Origin: Apostichopus japonicus
Taxonomy: Eukaryota; Echinodermata; Holothuroidea; Aspidochirotida; Stichopodidae
Assembly (NCBI RefSeq): GCF_037975245.1
Contig: NC_092576.1
Coordinates: 5,230,501-5,294,500, forward strand
Length of the DNA: 64,000 bases
Direction of reading: 5' to 3'
Every line of letters begins with the position of its first letter. Positions within the stretch are counted from its first letter, which is position 1. The translations under genes and the position numbers were made by a program. The notes under the pieces were generated by a model. The model was not told the DNA's origin. It worked only from the letters and a program-made list of their open reading frames with translations, and made no database searches. Of this stretch, positions 11,276 to 22,999 are shown in pieces.

Positions 11276-13220
11276 CCATGAATGAATCTCTGCAGCGTAT
11301 CGTTGTGTTGATTTTCTGTTACATGACCTTGCACTATGACCTTTCGTTGAGTCATATAGCTGGATTTCAGGTAATATACTGATGCTTCTTTGTTTGTGAA
11401 GGCGATTCTATCTCCACCTAGTGCACAAGAGACGTGGCCTAGTGTACACCAGAATGTTATATTTTAAGGTATGGAATTGAAGTTACTATTAAGTGGCATT
11501 TGTTTTACAACCATATGTTCAACACGCCGTTTTTATTTCTTTGTTTTTTGGTAACAATTTGTAGGTTATGTCACAAGACAGTAGGCTGGCTGTAAGTGTC
11601 GCTTTTGCATGGGGGTATTCTGTAGCAGGTTTGTTTCAAAGTCAAAGTAAGCTTGTGTACACGACTATAGATTAACTGAGTTAAGGTTCCTTTTTCATTA
11701 TAAAAGGTCCGTTGGGTATTACGGTACGTGGTAATTTGGTTGTCCGTGTGCAGTTTTGATATGGTATTTTAATTTCATTAATATGACTCAGAATGTGGCC
11801 AGATGTACAGTAGCTATATGCCTGTATTATCATGTATGTGTATGTGTAGCACTAGGTGATGTACATATCTCATTGTGGAAGGTTCCCTCTGAAATATAAA
11901 CGACGAACGTTACAATGTACATGTAAACCTGAGTATCATTAAGTTCTGTAGCATACAGTCAGCATACAATTGTTTCACAAGGCTCTTTCAGAAAGTTTAA
12001 ATTAATATATGAAAATAATTGCCTACTACACTGTAACTGTAACTATTGCAACGCGGTCATAATGGATTCGTCTATACAGTGAATTCACAACAATGAGCGA
12101 AATAGAGAGATAAATATTATTATATAAATATTATTGTGAAATCTATGAATGGTTAGCCCATTTGCGAAGAAACAAAAGTAAGACAAACATAGGAAGTTTG
12201 GTGAATGACAAGTTTCATTGTAAATGGTGTCTCTGACCATATAATGATATCGTAGGTTTAGGTTAAGAGCCATGTTGCTATACCTAGTTAAGTAAGGCCA
12301 TCAATGAGCTTCAGTTCACTAAATATGAACAAAAAGCTTGTTTTATTTCTTTGTCATTCCATGTCAAATCACTAATGAATGTTGCTCGACCCACTTCAAA
12401 CAAATCAGGAAGTTTTTGCCAAGCATGTAATTATTTAATGGGAAATCACTCAAAACTCACTCAAAGTTTGACATTTTCACAGTGCTGTTTCGCCTGTTAG
12501 TTCGCCATTGCACAGGCTTTTTGAGGCCCTACTATTATAGTTTAAGCTCATAGCATGTTTCACGGTCATTGACAATACCTCATGAATGTATTGTACAAAC
12601 AATTTTGAAGCAATGTAGGCCTAACTGATTTTTTTTCTTATTTCTCATTATTTGCTCTAATCATGAAAGGAGGATGTTATTTTAGGAAAGATTCAACTAC
12701 AAACTTCTCCAATAATCTGTTCATTTGACATAAAATGACCCTTCTGTTCAATATGTCAGAACTATTCATACAAATGATATATGCTAATTACTTTACAATC
12801 CTGCTTTTATACCCTATCTTTGGCAAACCACGTCTAGAAGTGGCCATCCACATCTCACACTTTCTTTGACCATAAAGTACAGGATATAACCTCACTGATG
12901 AGTGATGGCCCAACAGCTTATTTGATTTTATTGTAATTCCTTGTAACTTAATTGTAGGTTAGTGAAAAAACAGCACCAAAGAAAATTGGTATGAAAACAA
13001 GTGATTAAAGTGAATGTCAGTGATAGAGAGGATATGAACTTCAAACTCTATTGAAAACAGGTTTTCATGCTACCTTGCTCGTGAGTTACTGTTAACAAAT
13101 GGTCGACCTATATTAAGCGACGGTGGCTTTATCGGCCACTGTAGGTCATAGATTGGAAATCATCCTATGTATATTCAATTTATGTCACTTCAATTAAGTG
13201 TCAATTTTGTTTCTTTTCAG
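11276..13220. other. Upstream region of gene A, no exon recognised
   Basis: Collinear with 53,720-55,530 upstream of gene B. A 5' untranslated exon is expected somewhere here, because the signal-peptide exon is preceded by an acceptor-like TTCTTTTCAG, but none can be placed by eye. Confidence 0.4.
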
Positions 13221-13241
13221 ATATCTATCACAAACCTTTTC

Positions 13242-13275
13242 ATGATCCTTGCTATCCCTTGGTTCATATTGAGTG
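13242..13275 (+). CDS. IgSF receptor gene A, signal-peptide exon
   Basis: This is the coding part of the first recognisable exon: MILAIPWFILS, then a split Gly codon (phase 1) and the donor GTAAG at 13,276. It aligns with the signal exon of gene B (MSTTNLFVIPAILWCILS). The codon that is ATG in gene B is ATA here at 13,221-13,223, so the only in-frame start inside the exon is the internal ATG at 13,242. That leaves a very short hydrophobic leader. An upstream in-frame ATG at 13,167 would add residues only if the acceptor-like sequence at 13,211-13,220 were not spliced. Gene A may therefore secrete poorly or be decaying. Confidence 0.55.
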
Positions 13276-13808
13276 GTAAGATCCAATACCGGCTTTATCT
13301 TGGAGAGGGGAGAAGGGGAGGGGACTATGGTTGGTTATATATGTTAGAGCAAGGGAAGGGTAACATGTTCATATGAAGATATAACAAGCGGTATGAAAGA
13401 CCTGCACTGAGGTATTATGACTTCTTATGTCTGGAGTAATACTTACTCAATAGCATCACTTGCACACGCGCAATATCTATTTGTAATGCAGGGGAATAAG
13501 GGGGAGCTTAGGGGGTTGGGGTGTGGGAGTGCTGACATTCGAAAATGTGGTGAAAGTTTCTGGCATACTGATGGAATGCTATTCTGGTTGGGGCAGGAGG
13601 TCAATTGAATGGGGTTTTATAAATTGTAGTTGAATGCAAGTCAAAATTTATTGGGACTTCATATGAGGCTCTATTTCCCTTAGACTCACCCATTGATACA
13701 TTTTGAACTGGAGAATGGAACACAGATTGAGGGGAAAATGGATACTCTGCAACTTTCATGTGATTTGAAAACAGGGTCAAGGTTTACGTCTTTCCTCTTC
13801 CATTACAG

Positions 13809-14138
13809 GCACGGTTGTCGCTTTGGATAAGTGTCAGTCACCGCAATATTTGCAATTGGGAAAGAAAGGAGTGATATCCTGCAACTATCCTGGTGGTTTC
13901 TATGGTGCATTTTGGTACAACTCGAACAATTTGACTAGCGATGATCGATCATTTATATGCCTCAGAGAAGGCATGATATATGGTACCGGACATGATACCG
14001 GAGAATACGGGGTTCACCCTGATGGATCTCTTATGATCAATCAAGTTTCCACCCAACATAATCATGTTTTCGCAGTATCGACATTGGCGACTACAGATGA
14101 TGATCCAATCGTTGAATATGTTCATGTAGTTGTCTATG
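13809..14138 (+). CDS. IgSF receptor gene A, V-like Ig exon
   Basis: A 330-nt exon (110 codons, phase 1 to phase 1) lies between CATTACAG and GTAAGTCG. It encodes an extracellular V-like Ig domain. It has an N-terminal Cys (DKCQSPQYL), a B-strand Cys (GVISCNYPG), a C-strand Trp (AFWYNSNNLT, with a glycosylation sequon), an E-strand (GSLMINQVS) and a G-strand ending VEYVHVVVYG. At the F-strand site where Y.C is usual, it reads VFAVS, so the canonical second Cys is absent; another Cys occurs in SFICLREG. It is homologous to the three V-like exons of gene B. Ligand is unknown; the family resemblance suggests a recognition or adhesion role at the cell surface. Confidence 0.85.
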
Positions 14139-14164
14139 GTAAGTCGTTTTCTTTGATAAAGTTA

Positions 14165-17100
14165 TTATTTCTTTTGCATGAGTTTATTGTTGGTGGTTGT
14201 ATTTACAAATATAATAAAGAAGAAGACAATTAGGCCGTGGGCCGAAGTAGGAAAAGTGATCTAAAAATTAACTTTCGTTGCACTATCCCGGGGTCTACAT
14301 GAAACCCATTTTAATTTATTAGCAATATGTATTATTTTCCAAAATCAGTTGTTCTTAAGCGTCAATATTGCACATTAATGTTTTTTTTATGCCAAAATGG
14401 CGGCAATTTCCCCATACATATCCTGCACAAAATAGAACAGGCCACAAATACCATAAAATTGATCAGAAGGAGAATCTACCTTCATGTTTAGGTTCCGCCG
14501 GCTATTTTGAACATATGTGGAATGATAATTTGTTTAGTGGGGGGAGGGGGGTCTACTAAAAGGTCATAAAGCACCAAAAAGAGGATAGAGGGCGCTGTCC
14601 ATTTCAGTATATCAGAGCATTGCATACTGCTATGCGAAAAATTATAATTAAAATTACTTCGCGATGCTTTTCATTGTAATTACATGAAAAATCTGTCATA
14701 ACTTCTGTTCATGTGCTAAACACCATTTTCCATAGCCCAATCCTATGCACTGCAATTCCCATACCTATATTTGGTAGCTGGGCATGGATATATATTAAAT
14801 GGTGCTTAAAATCCTACCCCTCTTGAATTGAAAATATTAAGGCAAAGTTAAGGGAATGGGAGGGTGTGGGGAAGGGTGAGGTGGTGTAAGGAGGGATATG
14901 TATAAATCTAGTTTATAAATGAGGAAAGCATATGGGAGTGAGGCTCCAATGTAAACCATAAAGTGTTATGTTTAAAGAAGGTGAGAAAGGTGTGTTAGTT
15001 TTAGTTCTTTTTTCCTAATTTCTTTTACAGTTACTTTATAAAGGGCCAATACCTTATGAATAAAGAAGTGTTACTAAAAACAAGCATTTAGCATATTTGG
15101 TCAACGGCATACATGTGACAGTATTCTACAGTAGTTATTGTTACACTTTTTGAACAAGACATTCAACATGCACTGAGTGAGAACATTATGTGGTACAATG
15201 ATAATTTATTTTATATAACCATTCAGAGAGTCAACTGACTTGGAGATTCCTTGGAAAACACGATTTTCAAAGCTAACACCACTTTTGACCAAAGAGATTT
15301 AATTGGTGTGCCTACATGCAAGTTTGAAAATGTACTTGCAATATTATGTTCAAAAATCCAAGACAGCACAGGCACAAACCATCACCAGTGCATAAATTCC
15401 TTTTTACCATTATTGTTTAACTGAAGTAACAATTGAAAACATTTACTATATAGTATGATAGAGGGGGAGTAGATTGTTGATATGGTAGTTTAATAAGAGA
15501 GCCACATATTTCTGTCTTCTATTGAATGTAACCTCCATTTTGTTCTTGATAATAAGTAATGGTATTTGCACAGAAGTGACAGTACAGACATGTATGTGCA
15601 AATGGGGACAACACTATAAACTGACTTCACAGCCTATAGAAATTCTGATACAAAACTTCAATATTACTTTGACCTATTTGTGTGTGTGGGGGGGGGGGGG
15701 TGCATAGGTTCATCTAGTGAACCATGCAGCTGTCTTTTGCACGGTCATTTTTCGAAAATCACGGCCAAATAACAACATAGGCTTGTGTGATTATATCAAA
15801 GCCATGCTATATATAAACTTCAAAACAGCAAAATGCGTATATTTGATAATAAAATTTTATCGGACCCCACGTCAAAAATGCAAGCCCTACGAGCTCGCAT
15901 TTACGCCTTCGTCATAAAATTACATCGATCTAACTGCACGGCCACAAATTTCAAATGCCCGCCTAAATCATCCCTTTCTATATGAACCCTTGTGGGAGGG
16001 GGTGGGGCAGAGAAGACCCTGGGAGAGCAGAGAATACCAGGTTATGGGACAGACAGGTTGACTGTTATTCAAACCTCCTTTTTTATCCTGAAGTCATTTC
16101 AAAGCCCCATAGGCCAAGACCTAATTTTGTAGTGGAAGTGGTACACGGACAATTTTGTTACTTTCATGGATCAAATTCATGCCCTGTTCAAAGATGATAT
16201 ATATAAATGTACTCACCAGATTGAATACTTGACAAATCTCTTCCTTGTTCTGCTTTAGAGAGCTTTGAAATGTCAGTAAATCGTTGGTAACACTCCCTAT
16301 GATAGCCAGCAATACGACTAGTACGAGTACGAGTGATATCAGTAGGTGAAGAAAAGTTATAGTTTGAGTTCTGACCAACAATTAGCAGCAATTTCTCCTT
16401 ATGAACTTGAAATGGACTTCCATCTCATACAACAATCCTTAAATTTCGCAAAGCTAGCTTCAGAAAAGGGTATAATATTAGATGTTTTCCGACAGCATAC
16501 AGAAATACAACACTGCATGTTAATGTAACACAGTGTAAGTGCAAAATGCATTGTACAGTGCATATGTTGCTCAATCACAGCAATACGATTGTGACTCATA
16601 CATAGAGGACTCTGATTGGTTAATCTGATAATTTGCTCAATTTATTAACCAATCATAAAAATAGCAAATTTTAAATGGTTTTTACTTAATTTCTCTCAAA
16701 TTTGCAAATATTTTTAAAAAGAACAAGCAGTAATAGATTAAGAAAATTATGTTTGAATTTATTAAACTGAAGTTGAGTAGTCCCAGCAGCCATGTGAACG
16801 AAAGAGTGTTTTAGAAGGCTTCAGCCCATGGCCTAAATATATTATATATAGTCCTGCATAAAAAGGAAGAAAATAAAACATAACAGTATTCAAATCATCC
16901 TTCAAATAGCATTGTGCAATAATAAAAGGAACGTCTTAACTCTTTCTCTTTGATGTCTTTCTGCATAGGACAATAACATAAGATCCAATGTCTTGTTAAA
17001 TGTTGACAAAATCTGAAAATTAGTACTTTTAACACTTTACAAGAAAATTAGAAGTTATTTATCAACCCACCAAAACATGTTTCTGATGTCTCCTCAAATC

Positions 17101-17700
17101 TTCCACATAAAGAACAAAAAGCAGTATGCTTTTATTGAAGCGATAAAGAAATTGCTACTAATGTGTCGAAAATTGATTTCAGTAAAACAGTTAATTCGCA
17201 TTTGCAATGAAAGTAGCATGGCGAGTAACTACGAGTAAGCAATGATCTTTAGCAGGTGGAATCATTATTCCATAATTCAATATTTCCCATTTAAGAGTAT
17301 TGTTTAAGTTTTCTGTAAGAAATACATCAGAAGTAAGCTTTTATTTTGATCATGACGTCTCTTTGTCGACTTTCCACCAATATCGATATTGGACAGTAAC
17401 CATTGCCAAAAGGTAGCAATAAGAAAGTAAGTTAAGAGGGTGATAAGGAACAAGAAAACAAATCGGGCCTACGGTAAATTTCTGGGGTAATAGTGGGATT
17501 CCAACCTCCAGGTTCAAGTCTGCAACCTTAGATGAGTGTCGCTTAGTGCTAAAAGATTTCTTGAATAAAATAAATATGTATAGCATGCTTTCGAATGAAA
17601 GGCAAATAAACACAGTTGAACAATATAGGATTGTACTGTATATGATGTGAAAGTAATGATGGACATGAAAAGAGAACGTCTTACATCAACACAAACCATA
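14165..17700. other. 3.5-kb insertion in the V-to-constant intron of gene A
   Basis: The intron just after the V-like exon (to about 14,160) and from about 17,705 on (CACTGGACCGAACACAAGG) is collinear with gene B (59,204-59,250). The 3.5 kb between has no counterpart there. It holds AT-rich DNA, poly-G and G-rich tracts (15,688, 16,000), the exon-like segment at 16,217-16,391 and nothing else recognisable. No clear terminal repeats were found, so the inserting element is not identified. Confidence 0.7.
16217..16391 (-). CDS. Possible exon of a mobile-element-type protein
   Basis: On the minus strand an open stretch with SPTDITRTRT, then GYHRECYQRFTDISKLSKAE, runs into a good donor (GTGAGT, complement of 16,211-16,216). 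The HxxCYxxFT arrangement resembles an N-terminal Cys/His module seen in multicopy invertebrate proteins, from memory. It lies inside the insertion that is missing from gene B, which fits a mobile-element origin. No other exon of it was recognised, and it may be non-functional. Confidence 0.3.
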
Positions 17701-18243
17701 TCCGCATTATCCATCGAATCACTGGACCGAACACAAGGAGTTCAGAGTTTGATGTAAAGAGGTAGAGCGCAATGCAAGGTAGAATCCACAGAAAAAACAA
17801 GAAGTTGTCCAACTTTTTAACTTCGGCTTGATATAGCTCGGTGAAACATGTCATAGGTATGACTCAGGTAAACCTCTCCCATAAATTGTACATTTGCGCC
17901 TGTTCGATAAAGCTCCGAAACTGTTTCTGTACATTTCTCTTGCACTTGCAAATCATTCAAAGTCTAAATAATCTAACTATCATATCTTTGTAAGGGACAC
18001 GTTACAGTTTACATTTCTTATTGTTATAGAAATTATTCGCAAAGATGTTCAATTAATTAGCAGATTAGCTTGACCAGTGTGAATTGCTTGAGTTTGAAAA
18101 GAGCTTTAACAGTGAATAATTGCTTCCCTGCGACCTTTATTGTTGGCAAACCCAACTAGTTAATATAACACCATATAAATATTCCTAATATTTGCTGGTT
18201 GGACAATATTGTTTTAGTTCGTCTTTCTTTTTACAATTTGCAG

Positions 18244-18891
18244 ACATACCACTGGAACCGTACCCTACCATTGACGCTGCTGGATGTGACCAGAAATCAT
18301 GCTTTTTAGAATTGAACGCTGCTTCAAGTTTAATTTGTAGTGTTTCACGAGTAGGTGAAGTATTAGATGATTTGTCATGGAAGTTGAGAACTAGCAGTGG
18401 GGATGAACAAATCTCTTCTCAGTCGACAGATGTAACAACCAGTGTCAATGAATTACAATCTTACCATGCTGTTGTGGATATTTCGTTACAAACCTCTCTC
18501 TCATTACGTTTATTCGTCTGCGTAGCGAGAAGCAATTTGTCTGAGGTAGGTAACAATGAATCTACGATACTGGTTGAAAGCGGGACACTGGAAGCATCTA
18601 GCGAACCTCTGCATGTAACTCCTAATGAGAGAGTGGTCATGAACTGCGGGGAAGATGTGTCATTCTTTGTATGGAAAAAAGTGGGTCAAACGGAAGAAAT
18701 TATTGCATTTGGAACTAAAAGTATGAGTGAAGTTATGATGCCTGATGGATTCACATTGCAAAATACCTCTCTGGTCATCAACACGGCTGGAAATCCTACC
18801 TTGGGCACGTACACGTGTGTTTATAGCACTGACGGTGTTACAACGAAATTTACATCAACTGATGTAACATTTCAGGATGTAATTTTTCAGG
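18244..18891 (+). CDS. IgSF receptor gene A, two-Ig-domain exon
   Basis: A 648-nt exon (216 codons, phase 1 to 1) lies between CAATTTGCAG and GTAAGAAC. The first Ig domain has a B-strand Cys (SLICSVS), Trp (LSWKLR) and F-strand Cys (LFVCVARS), after an extra Cys pair near the start (AGCDQKSCF). The second has VVMNCGE, FFVWKKVG and the canonical GTYTCVYS. Several N-x-S/T sequons are present. These domains form the constant body between the V-like domain and the membrane. It corresponds to 60,246-60,881 of gene B. It is 12 nt longer, because its 3' end reads TTTCAGGATGTAATTTTTCAGG, a small TTTCAG repeat that may shift the donor. Confidence 0.88.
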
Positions 18892-19269
18892 GTAAGAACT
18901 ACATTAAAATGCAAGAACTTCCCAAAACTATTTTATGTGCAGGTTAAATTTTATGTGGTATGCCAGTTGACGTAGTAAACCTAAACTGATCTAATGCATT
19001 TGTTGTTTTGATGTGGAATTGAAGGAAAAGCGTTGCAAATAAAGGGACAGAGTTTAACAAAATCAACGTGTAAGTAATGTACTTTTACTTTGTATGCGGT
19101 GTAAAGTTCTTGATACCTATTTGACATACCGTTGTATATCATTCACATGCATGTTTGGGCTACTATGAACCTATTTATTATAGCTGTGTTGATTTGTTAT
19201 CTGGAGATGATGTCAACTTGTATCTGGAGTTGTTGATGTCCATGTTTTGACTATTTCTTGGTATTTCAG

Positions 19270-19377
19270 AGGAGGAACGACGAACTGGTTGGGTTGTTAT
19301 TGTTGTCGTTGTGTTAATTGTGTTGATGAGTTGCATCGTCGTACTTCTGATCGTGTTCCGCCGCCGCCGACTGAAAG
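19270..19377 (+). CDS. IgSF receptor gene A, transmembrane exon
   Basis: A 108-nt exon (36 codons, phase 1 to 1) lies between GTATTTCAG and GTAATTTATT. It encodes EEERRTGW, then a hydrophobic helix of about 22 residues (VVIVVVVLIVLMSCIVVLLI) and a basic stop-transfer RRRR. This predicts a type I single-pass protein with the Ig domains outside. It is homologous to 61,255-61,350 in gene B. Confidence 0.88.
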
Positions 19378-21172
19378 GTAATTTATTGATTAATCACAAA
19401 TATCAATCTTATTCTGAAGTATCTATTAGACTTATGTTTAATTGATTCGGTTCAGGTTTCTTTCAATCAGACTGTTGTCGACGCTGACTTAGATAACTCT
19501 AGATGGTGAAACCATTTCCCCCTATTATGAATCTCTGCTTAATGGATTTATACTTAAAATACTTCGGAACCATTGCAATCTGTGACTCCTGAATATCTGT
19601 TTCAGCTTCTCCTATAGCTCCACCAATGGCTGGTCCATGTTCCCATTATTGATATGATATTTTGTTAACTCAAACTTGTAGCATGAGGGGTGGATGGGTT
19701 CTTCCAGAGCAATAATAGGGCATCTCTTACATCTTACATCCCCCGTACCCTTTTGGTTAAACCTCACCAGATGCCTCTCAACCCTCCCTGGAAAAGGCTG
19801 GTATAGAATTCTTGAAATGCTCTCCTGTGATTCCTGTTCTACTATGTGTGTGGAATCCTAGCTACAAACCTGGTTAGCACCTACTTTCTAGTGCACGTCG
19901 TGTATCAATTAACTGTATTTAGAACGCAGTACTATATTTCATTGTTTCACTACAAATTAGAGCAGTGTGCCGTGTAGCCTTGGTGACAATAAACCACAAT
20001 CAGACTAAAACCACGTAAATGTAATAATGTAAGCCAAACAGATCCAGCATGTTATTAGAGATCTTGGTGAAAGCAAACTGTATCAAGAACTACAGATTTC
20101 AAATTAGTTTGATATTGTTCTGATCAAAATGTGAATACTCTAACCTATTAATGCTGATTAAACGTGTTCGTCACTCTCCACACTTCATAACCATATATGG
20201 CAATATATCAGTTATAGCAATTCACTAATGTAAATTACCAGGGCATAATTCTTGTTACAATCGGGTGATTTCACTTCCGGAATTATAGTCTAGGGAGAAA
20301 ATAAGGATAGGCTAAGAAACTTTGATACGATTTGAAATCATTGGATGAATATAACTTGATAATAGTATGTATTTAGACTTTGGTACCTATCATGGATTTG
20401 TTAAAGCCTTTGACCAGCCAACATGTCATCATAACTTATTCTTTGAAACACACCATCCAAAGCCAGACTTTAGCCAACGATTTATGTTATTAAGATGATA
20501 TAGATGGAATAGGATGAAACATATTAATCAGATTCAACAGACTAAACAAATTTAAACAGATGATATAGATTAATCAGATTAAACATATTAAACAGATTAA
20601 ATTGATAAAATAGAATAAATACATTAAATAGATGAAATATATGAAACAGATTAAATAGATTAAACAGATTAAATTGATGAAATATGAAACAAATGATATA
20701 GATGAAATAGGTGAAATAGATAAAACAGATTAGATAGATGGAAATGGTAACATACATGATCATCCTGACATAAAATAGGCAATAACAGATCTTTTACTTC
20801 TTACCTATTAGTCACGCCCACTCAGCCAAAGTTACGCTTTGACTGTATTCCTATTATCAGCACTATGACACTAAGATGATCACTTTGTACATGTATGCAT
20901 CATTACATTCACACAAAGAGTGGTGCAGGTCATTTCTTTAGATCAGATTTGAAGTTGCCAAAGCAGTTCCCGTGAAAACGAGGGCGTCACATCCCACAGA
21001 TCTAAGACGTCGAGTTATGTATATAACTCTATATTATCTAACCTAACGTATTCAGACTGTCTAGCATGCCGTTTGAAGCTTGAGTAGTTAATTATTAATA
21101 TTGCTATTTTCGCTGATAGAACTACAGCTTACTATACTCAGATAAGTTATTCAGTTTATATCTTATCCGTAG
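19378..21172 (+). other. Intron of gene A, 1.8 kb
   Basis: Holds one copy of a GGGCATCTC/TTACATCCCCC unit near 19,680-19,750, which is expanded about five-fold in gene B. It also holds the GATNAAA tract at 20,510-20,760. No further exon was seen. Confidence 0.6.
20510..20760. repeat. Degenerate GATTAAACA/GATGAAATA tract
   Basis: Nine- to ten-base A-rich words are repeated with drift. The matching tract in gene B (62,280-62,840) is longer. The Phe/Ile/Tyr-rich minus-strand translation is an artefact. Confidence 0.8.
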
Positions 21173-21280
21173 AAGAGAAAAATTCCAAAGATCAACAGGG
21201 TACAACAGCATCAACACAACAGCAACCGCAGCAACAACTATTCAAACCTACGATAGAGGTGACAGAAGAAGAATTAAAAG
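21173..21280 (+). CDS. IgSF receptor gene A, Gln-rich cytoplasmic exon
   Basis: A 108-nt exon (36 codons, phase 1 to 1) lies between TTATCCGTAG and GTATCTAAG. It encodes EEKNSKDQQGTTASTQQQ, more Gln, then KPTIEVTEEELK. It is likely an unstructured juxtamembrane tail. Gene B has a counterpart at 63,279-63,365 ending VTKEELK. No tyrosine is present, so any signalling motif must come from later exons. Confidence 0.8.
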
Positions 21281-21509
21281 GTATCTAAGCTACCTATGTT
21301 TAGTTCATTATTTCATGGATTATTTACAAATTTCAATCACTGTGTACTTCATATTGATGTAAGAAGCGATTCGTTCTCAGTTTGAATTATCAAGTTTTCC
21401 TGTATTGCACTTGCCTATACATTTAAGTTATAGTGACCCACAATGAAATATATAGAATACGAGTATACGGCTGATACTCATAAATCGACCTTGTTCTTTC
21501 ATTTTAAAG

Positions 21510-21755
21510 CCTCGTGTAAGCATGTTATAATTTCGAAAGACCAAACTCGAGATGTACACGATGGGCTAGTGAAGAGGTTGAAGGAAGCATCTGAAAGACG
21601 GGTGAAAAACTTTTTATAAGAATTTCTATTATTACTTTAATTTCGATTCAGTGTGAAGAGGAAATACAGAAATGATGTACCTAAGCTTGATGTTCTTTTG
21701 TCAAACCATGACAAGTGGTGGAAGGATCTGAAAATATTATACATTGAGAATATAG
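21510..21755 (+). CDS. Possible alternative tail exon(s) of gene A, unrecognised
   Basis: After ATTTTAAAG an open frame in phase 1, matching the Gln-rich exon, reads ASCKHVIISKDQTRD, then GLVKRLKEASERR, before GTGAAA at 21,602. A second open piece (21,659-21,755) reads KYRNDVPKLDVLL, DKWWKDLKILYIENIG, then GTGACC. The gap between them is only about 57 bases, unusually short for an animal intron, so the pieces may be a decayed exon. The LKILYIENIG pattern is faintly leucine-rich-repeat-like. Function is not assigned. Confidence 0.3.
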
Positions 21756-22778
21756 GTGACCGATCCGTATATAGTTATCTTCGTTATTTCATTCAAGTTT
21801 GTTTAAACTTTCAAAATAAAACATTAGTTACAACATCCACTAAGTTCATATATACATCTAACGAGTGCTTGCCCAATATGTTAACCGTTCAGTCATGTCT
21901 TAATTCATGATGTTTCGATATTTCAAAAAGCGACGTCACGTATTTTTGACTTTCAGTGAGTTAAAACTCTTGTTTACTTTTCTTAATACTTGTTTCTGTT
22001 GAAGCAAATGATACATGAAATGTTAAAACAAAATTGCCTGAATATAGTGTCCACTTGATTTTAGTAATTTTCAAACTCTATCGAAGAAAACTGCAAAGTG
22101 GATTAGCACGTTGTAATATAGATACGATTTAACTGATTAATAATTACTGTAGGTAAAATAATGGACTTCGTAATCATACACGTGATGTTGTAATAATTAT
22201 CATGAAATATGTCAATTTGTTGTGTTTTTTGTGAAGAATAATTTTTAAACTTTAAATGCTTCAAGTTACGGCGATTAAGATATGAATATTACATAACTAT
22301 GTGTAAAATTGATATATATTAAATGAAAAAAGTTTTTGTTGGTACAGAGGTGAGCAATGTTCCTTTGATTGCTGGTCATCTCCATTGTCAATTAGCCTTT
22401 TGCTTACCGATTCACATCATGTGTGGGGCTTACCTATCTTAAATTAAACCTGCAGGCATAAATTCATTAAATAGAATCATGGAGCAAAAAGCTCCAGGCA
22501 TCGTCATATCAATATTATAAATAAACATTACCTGAGCTAATTTGAGACAACTGTCATGTTTCAATTTTCATATAAGGTTTCTTTTGTTACACGATATGTA
22601 AAGAAACACCTTACTTAGATTGCTAAAGCAAGTATAAACTGCATTTCTGTTGGCCAATCTTTGAATTACTTTGTGATCTATCTTAGTTAGTCAATGATAT
22701 AAACAATGTTGATAACGATTTGAGCTGCCTCATTCATGTTTGCTCAAACTTATAATATGTAGTTAATTTCTTGAATAG

Positions 22779-22990
22779 GTTGGCATTCAAAGGATTATAC
22801 TGCGAGATAGCTTTACGTCAGTTGAAGAAAACGGTGGAGCTATTAATCTAAGCTCTGGGGCAGTTTTACCTCCGCTTAACACTTTGAAAGGATTGAGCTT
22901 TGAAAACGAAAAATGGCAGCAATGGGACTTAACCAAATTGATAAGTATCCTGCAATATGCTTGTCACAGCAGTCCACCGACCGATATCAA
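22779..22990 (+). CDS. Possible exon, LRR-like, unrecognised
   Basis: After TTCTTGAATAG an open 212-nt segment runs to a good donor (GTAAGC at 22,991). It encodes VGIQRIILRDSF, NGGAINLSSGAVLPPLNTLK, GLSFENEKWQQWDLTKL and ISILQYACHSS. The spacing of L-P-P-L-N-T-L-K-G-L-S-F resembles one leucine-rich repeat. It could be a tail exon of gene A, or a leftover from an LRR gene inserted here. It ends in phase 2, and no exon entering in that phase was found. Confidence 0.3.
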
Positions 22991-22999
22991 GTAAGCGTT

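Larger units (their letters stand above)
9775..21500 (+). repeat. Segmental duplication, copy A (partner at 52,555-63,510)
   Basis: Shared blocks appear in the same order in both copies. Examples are the CACAGAGAGTTTCTCGCCCC region (about 9,900 and 52,675), the GTAGTAGC repeats (10,500 and 53,440), the signal exon, V-like exon, two-Ig exon, transmembrane exon, the GATNAAA tract and the Gln-rich tail exon. Similarity extends past the tail exon to about 21,480 (63,505 in B). Copy A has a 3.5-kb insertion and one V-like exon. Copy B has three V-like exons and no insertion. Confidence 0.9.

Noticed and set aside
16121..16381. Minus-strand frame with a hydrophobic stretch (LLISLVLVLVVLLAIIG)
   Set aside because: An overlapping frame on the same strand has the more convincing HxxCYxxFT text and a good donor; the hydrophobic run comes from GTACGAGTAC-type repeats read out of frame.
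20542..20763. Hydrophobic minus-strand frame that looks like a membrane protein
   Set aside because: It is the complement of the GATNAAA low-complexity tract.
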